A stretch of 7,798 nt of DNA, from positions 1 to 7,798 of the forward strand of contig NYYF01000071.1 of assembly GCA_002686675.1 (NCBI GenBank), read 5' to 3'. Position 1 is the first letter of the stretch. Every line of letters starts with the position of its first letter. The stretch comes from Fidelibacterota bacterium. Lineage in GTDB: Bacteria; Marinisomatota; Marinisomatia; Marinisomatales; UBA8229. Below the pieces are notes generated by a model, which was given only the letters and a program-made list of their open reading frames with translations, made no database searches and had not been told where the DNA came from. Both the position numbers and the translations under genes were made by a program. Shown one piece after another: positions 7,291-7,798 of the stretch.

Positions 7291-7798
7291 ATGAGCCTTC
7301 AGAAGAAGATCAAGGCAGTCCGGATTTCATTCCGGACTGCCCTTGATTCTTTGACTTCCGATAAAAACACTATAGAACAATTACGTAGTAAATATCTTGG
7401 CAGGAAAGGCGAAATAGCCAGTTTATTTTCCCAATTGGTCACCGCAGATCCGGAAGAAAAACCACTATTAGGAAAAGCCCTTAATCAATTAAAAAATGAT
7501 TGTTTAAAATCCTTTGATAAAAAAGTAAGAGGCTTTGAAAAACCAGGAGGCTATTCTTCGAGTTCTGGAATGGACTATACGTTACCTGGAATACACTTCC
7601 CGGTTGGTTCTATTCATCCGCTCCAGCAAATCCTTGATGAGATTAAAGATATATTTACCTCTATTGGTTTTTCCATCGCATACGGCCCTGAGATTGATGA
7701 TGATTTTCATAATTTTCAGGCTTTAAATATACCGAAACACCATCCTGCCAGGGATATGCAGGATACATTTTTTATTGATAAAAATATAGTTCTCAGGA
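7291..7798 (+). CDS. pheS: phenylalanyl-tRNA synthetase alpha subunit, 3'-truncated by window edge
   Basis: Catalytic alpha subunit of the heterotetrameric PheRS, which charges tRNA-Phe; the beta subunit gene pheT is expected beyond the window. The frame is open to the last base and 169 codons are visible of about 340. The N-terminal coiled-coil region contains YLGRKG (35-40), typical of PheS and involved in tRNA-Phe contact. The catalytic domain begins with LPG...GSIHP (98-110), GFSIAYGPEIDDD (126-138) and motif 1/2 sequence NFQALNIPKHHPARDMQDTF (141-160). ATG 7291 gives the right distance to YLGRKG. It is one base after the rplT stop and has no Shine-Dalgarno sequence, so translation probably depends on ribosomes finishing rplT. 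Codons 7-19 form a strong stem-loop, described separately. Confidence 0.95.
   Translation, partial: MSLQKKIKAVRISFRTALDSLTSDKNTIEQLRSKYLGRKGEIASLFSQLVTADPEEKPLLGKALNQLKNDCLKSFDKKVRGFEKPGGYSSSSGMDYTLPGIHFPVGSIHPLQQILDEIKDIFTSIGFSIAYGPEIDDDFHNFQALNIPKHHPARDMQDTFFIDKNIVLR
7309..7347 (+). promoter_or_regulatory. strong stem-loop in the 5' coding region of pheS (possible attenuator or mRNA-stabilising element)
   Basis: ATCAAGGCAGTCCGGA (7309-7324) pairs with TCCGGACTGCCCTTGAT (7331-7347). The stem has 11 uninterrupted pairs next to a 6-base loop (TTTCAT), one bulged C at 7342, then 5 more pairs. The stem begins 19 bases after the rplT stop and spans pheS codons 7-19. It is followed by TCTTTGACTT, which has some T's but no clean U-tract, so a classical intrinsic terminator is not supported. 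The pairing is seen directly; any regulatory role is inferred. Confidence 0.6.

Noticed and set aside
7535..7726. 63-codon forward frame near the window end
   Set aside because: It is out of frame with pheS, whose conserved motifs (GPEID, NFQALNIP, HPARDMQDTF) occupy the same bases in another frame.

Overview
The window is an ordinary bacterial housekeeping region of about 7.8 kb with moderate-to-low GC. Every gene is on the + strand and there are no mobile elements, CRISPR arrays or phage genes. The rsmI product is short and lacks the usual C-terminal extension. The S41 peptidase has a long C-terminal region, ribosome-binding sites are used unevenly, and the threonyl-tRNA synthetase is a divergent subtype. 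Together these suggest a member of the FCB group (Bacteroidota, Ignavibacteria, Marinimicrobia or relatives), but no gene here fixes the phylum and this remains inference.

Layout: (1) Positions 1-876 hold the 3' part of an ALDH7-family (alpha-aminoadipic semialdehyde) dehydrogenase, cut by the window edge. (2) A 102-bp spacer leads to a compact cluster of rsmI, tmk and ctp (979-3948) whose genes overlap at both junctions. It joins 16S rRNA methylation, dTTP synthesis and a membrane-anchored C-terminal processing protease. (3) A tRNA-Val(GAC) gene sits alone at 4066-4139, with AT-rich spacers of about 120-130 bp on both sides. (4) From 4272 to the end runs the classical translation cluster thrS-infC-rpmI-rplT-pheS: two aminoacyl-tRNA synthetases, initiation factor IF3 and ribosomal proteins L35 and L20. 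pheS is cut by the window end.

The most informative details are small. infC almost certainly starts at an ATC codon (6214) behind a perfect Shine-Dalgarno sequence and inside the end of thrS. This fits the known self-regulation of IF3 through non-canonical start codons. pheS starts one base after the rplT stop without a visible ribosome-binding site, and its first codons form a strong 16-bp stem-loop (7309-7347) placed where a terminator or attenuator for the upstream genes would be expected. thrS begins at a GTG that directly abuts an in-frame TAA and has no Shine-Dalgarno sequence. I found no evidence of a previously undescribed multi-gene system. The stem-loop inside pheS is the one element that standard annotation would not explain.
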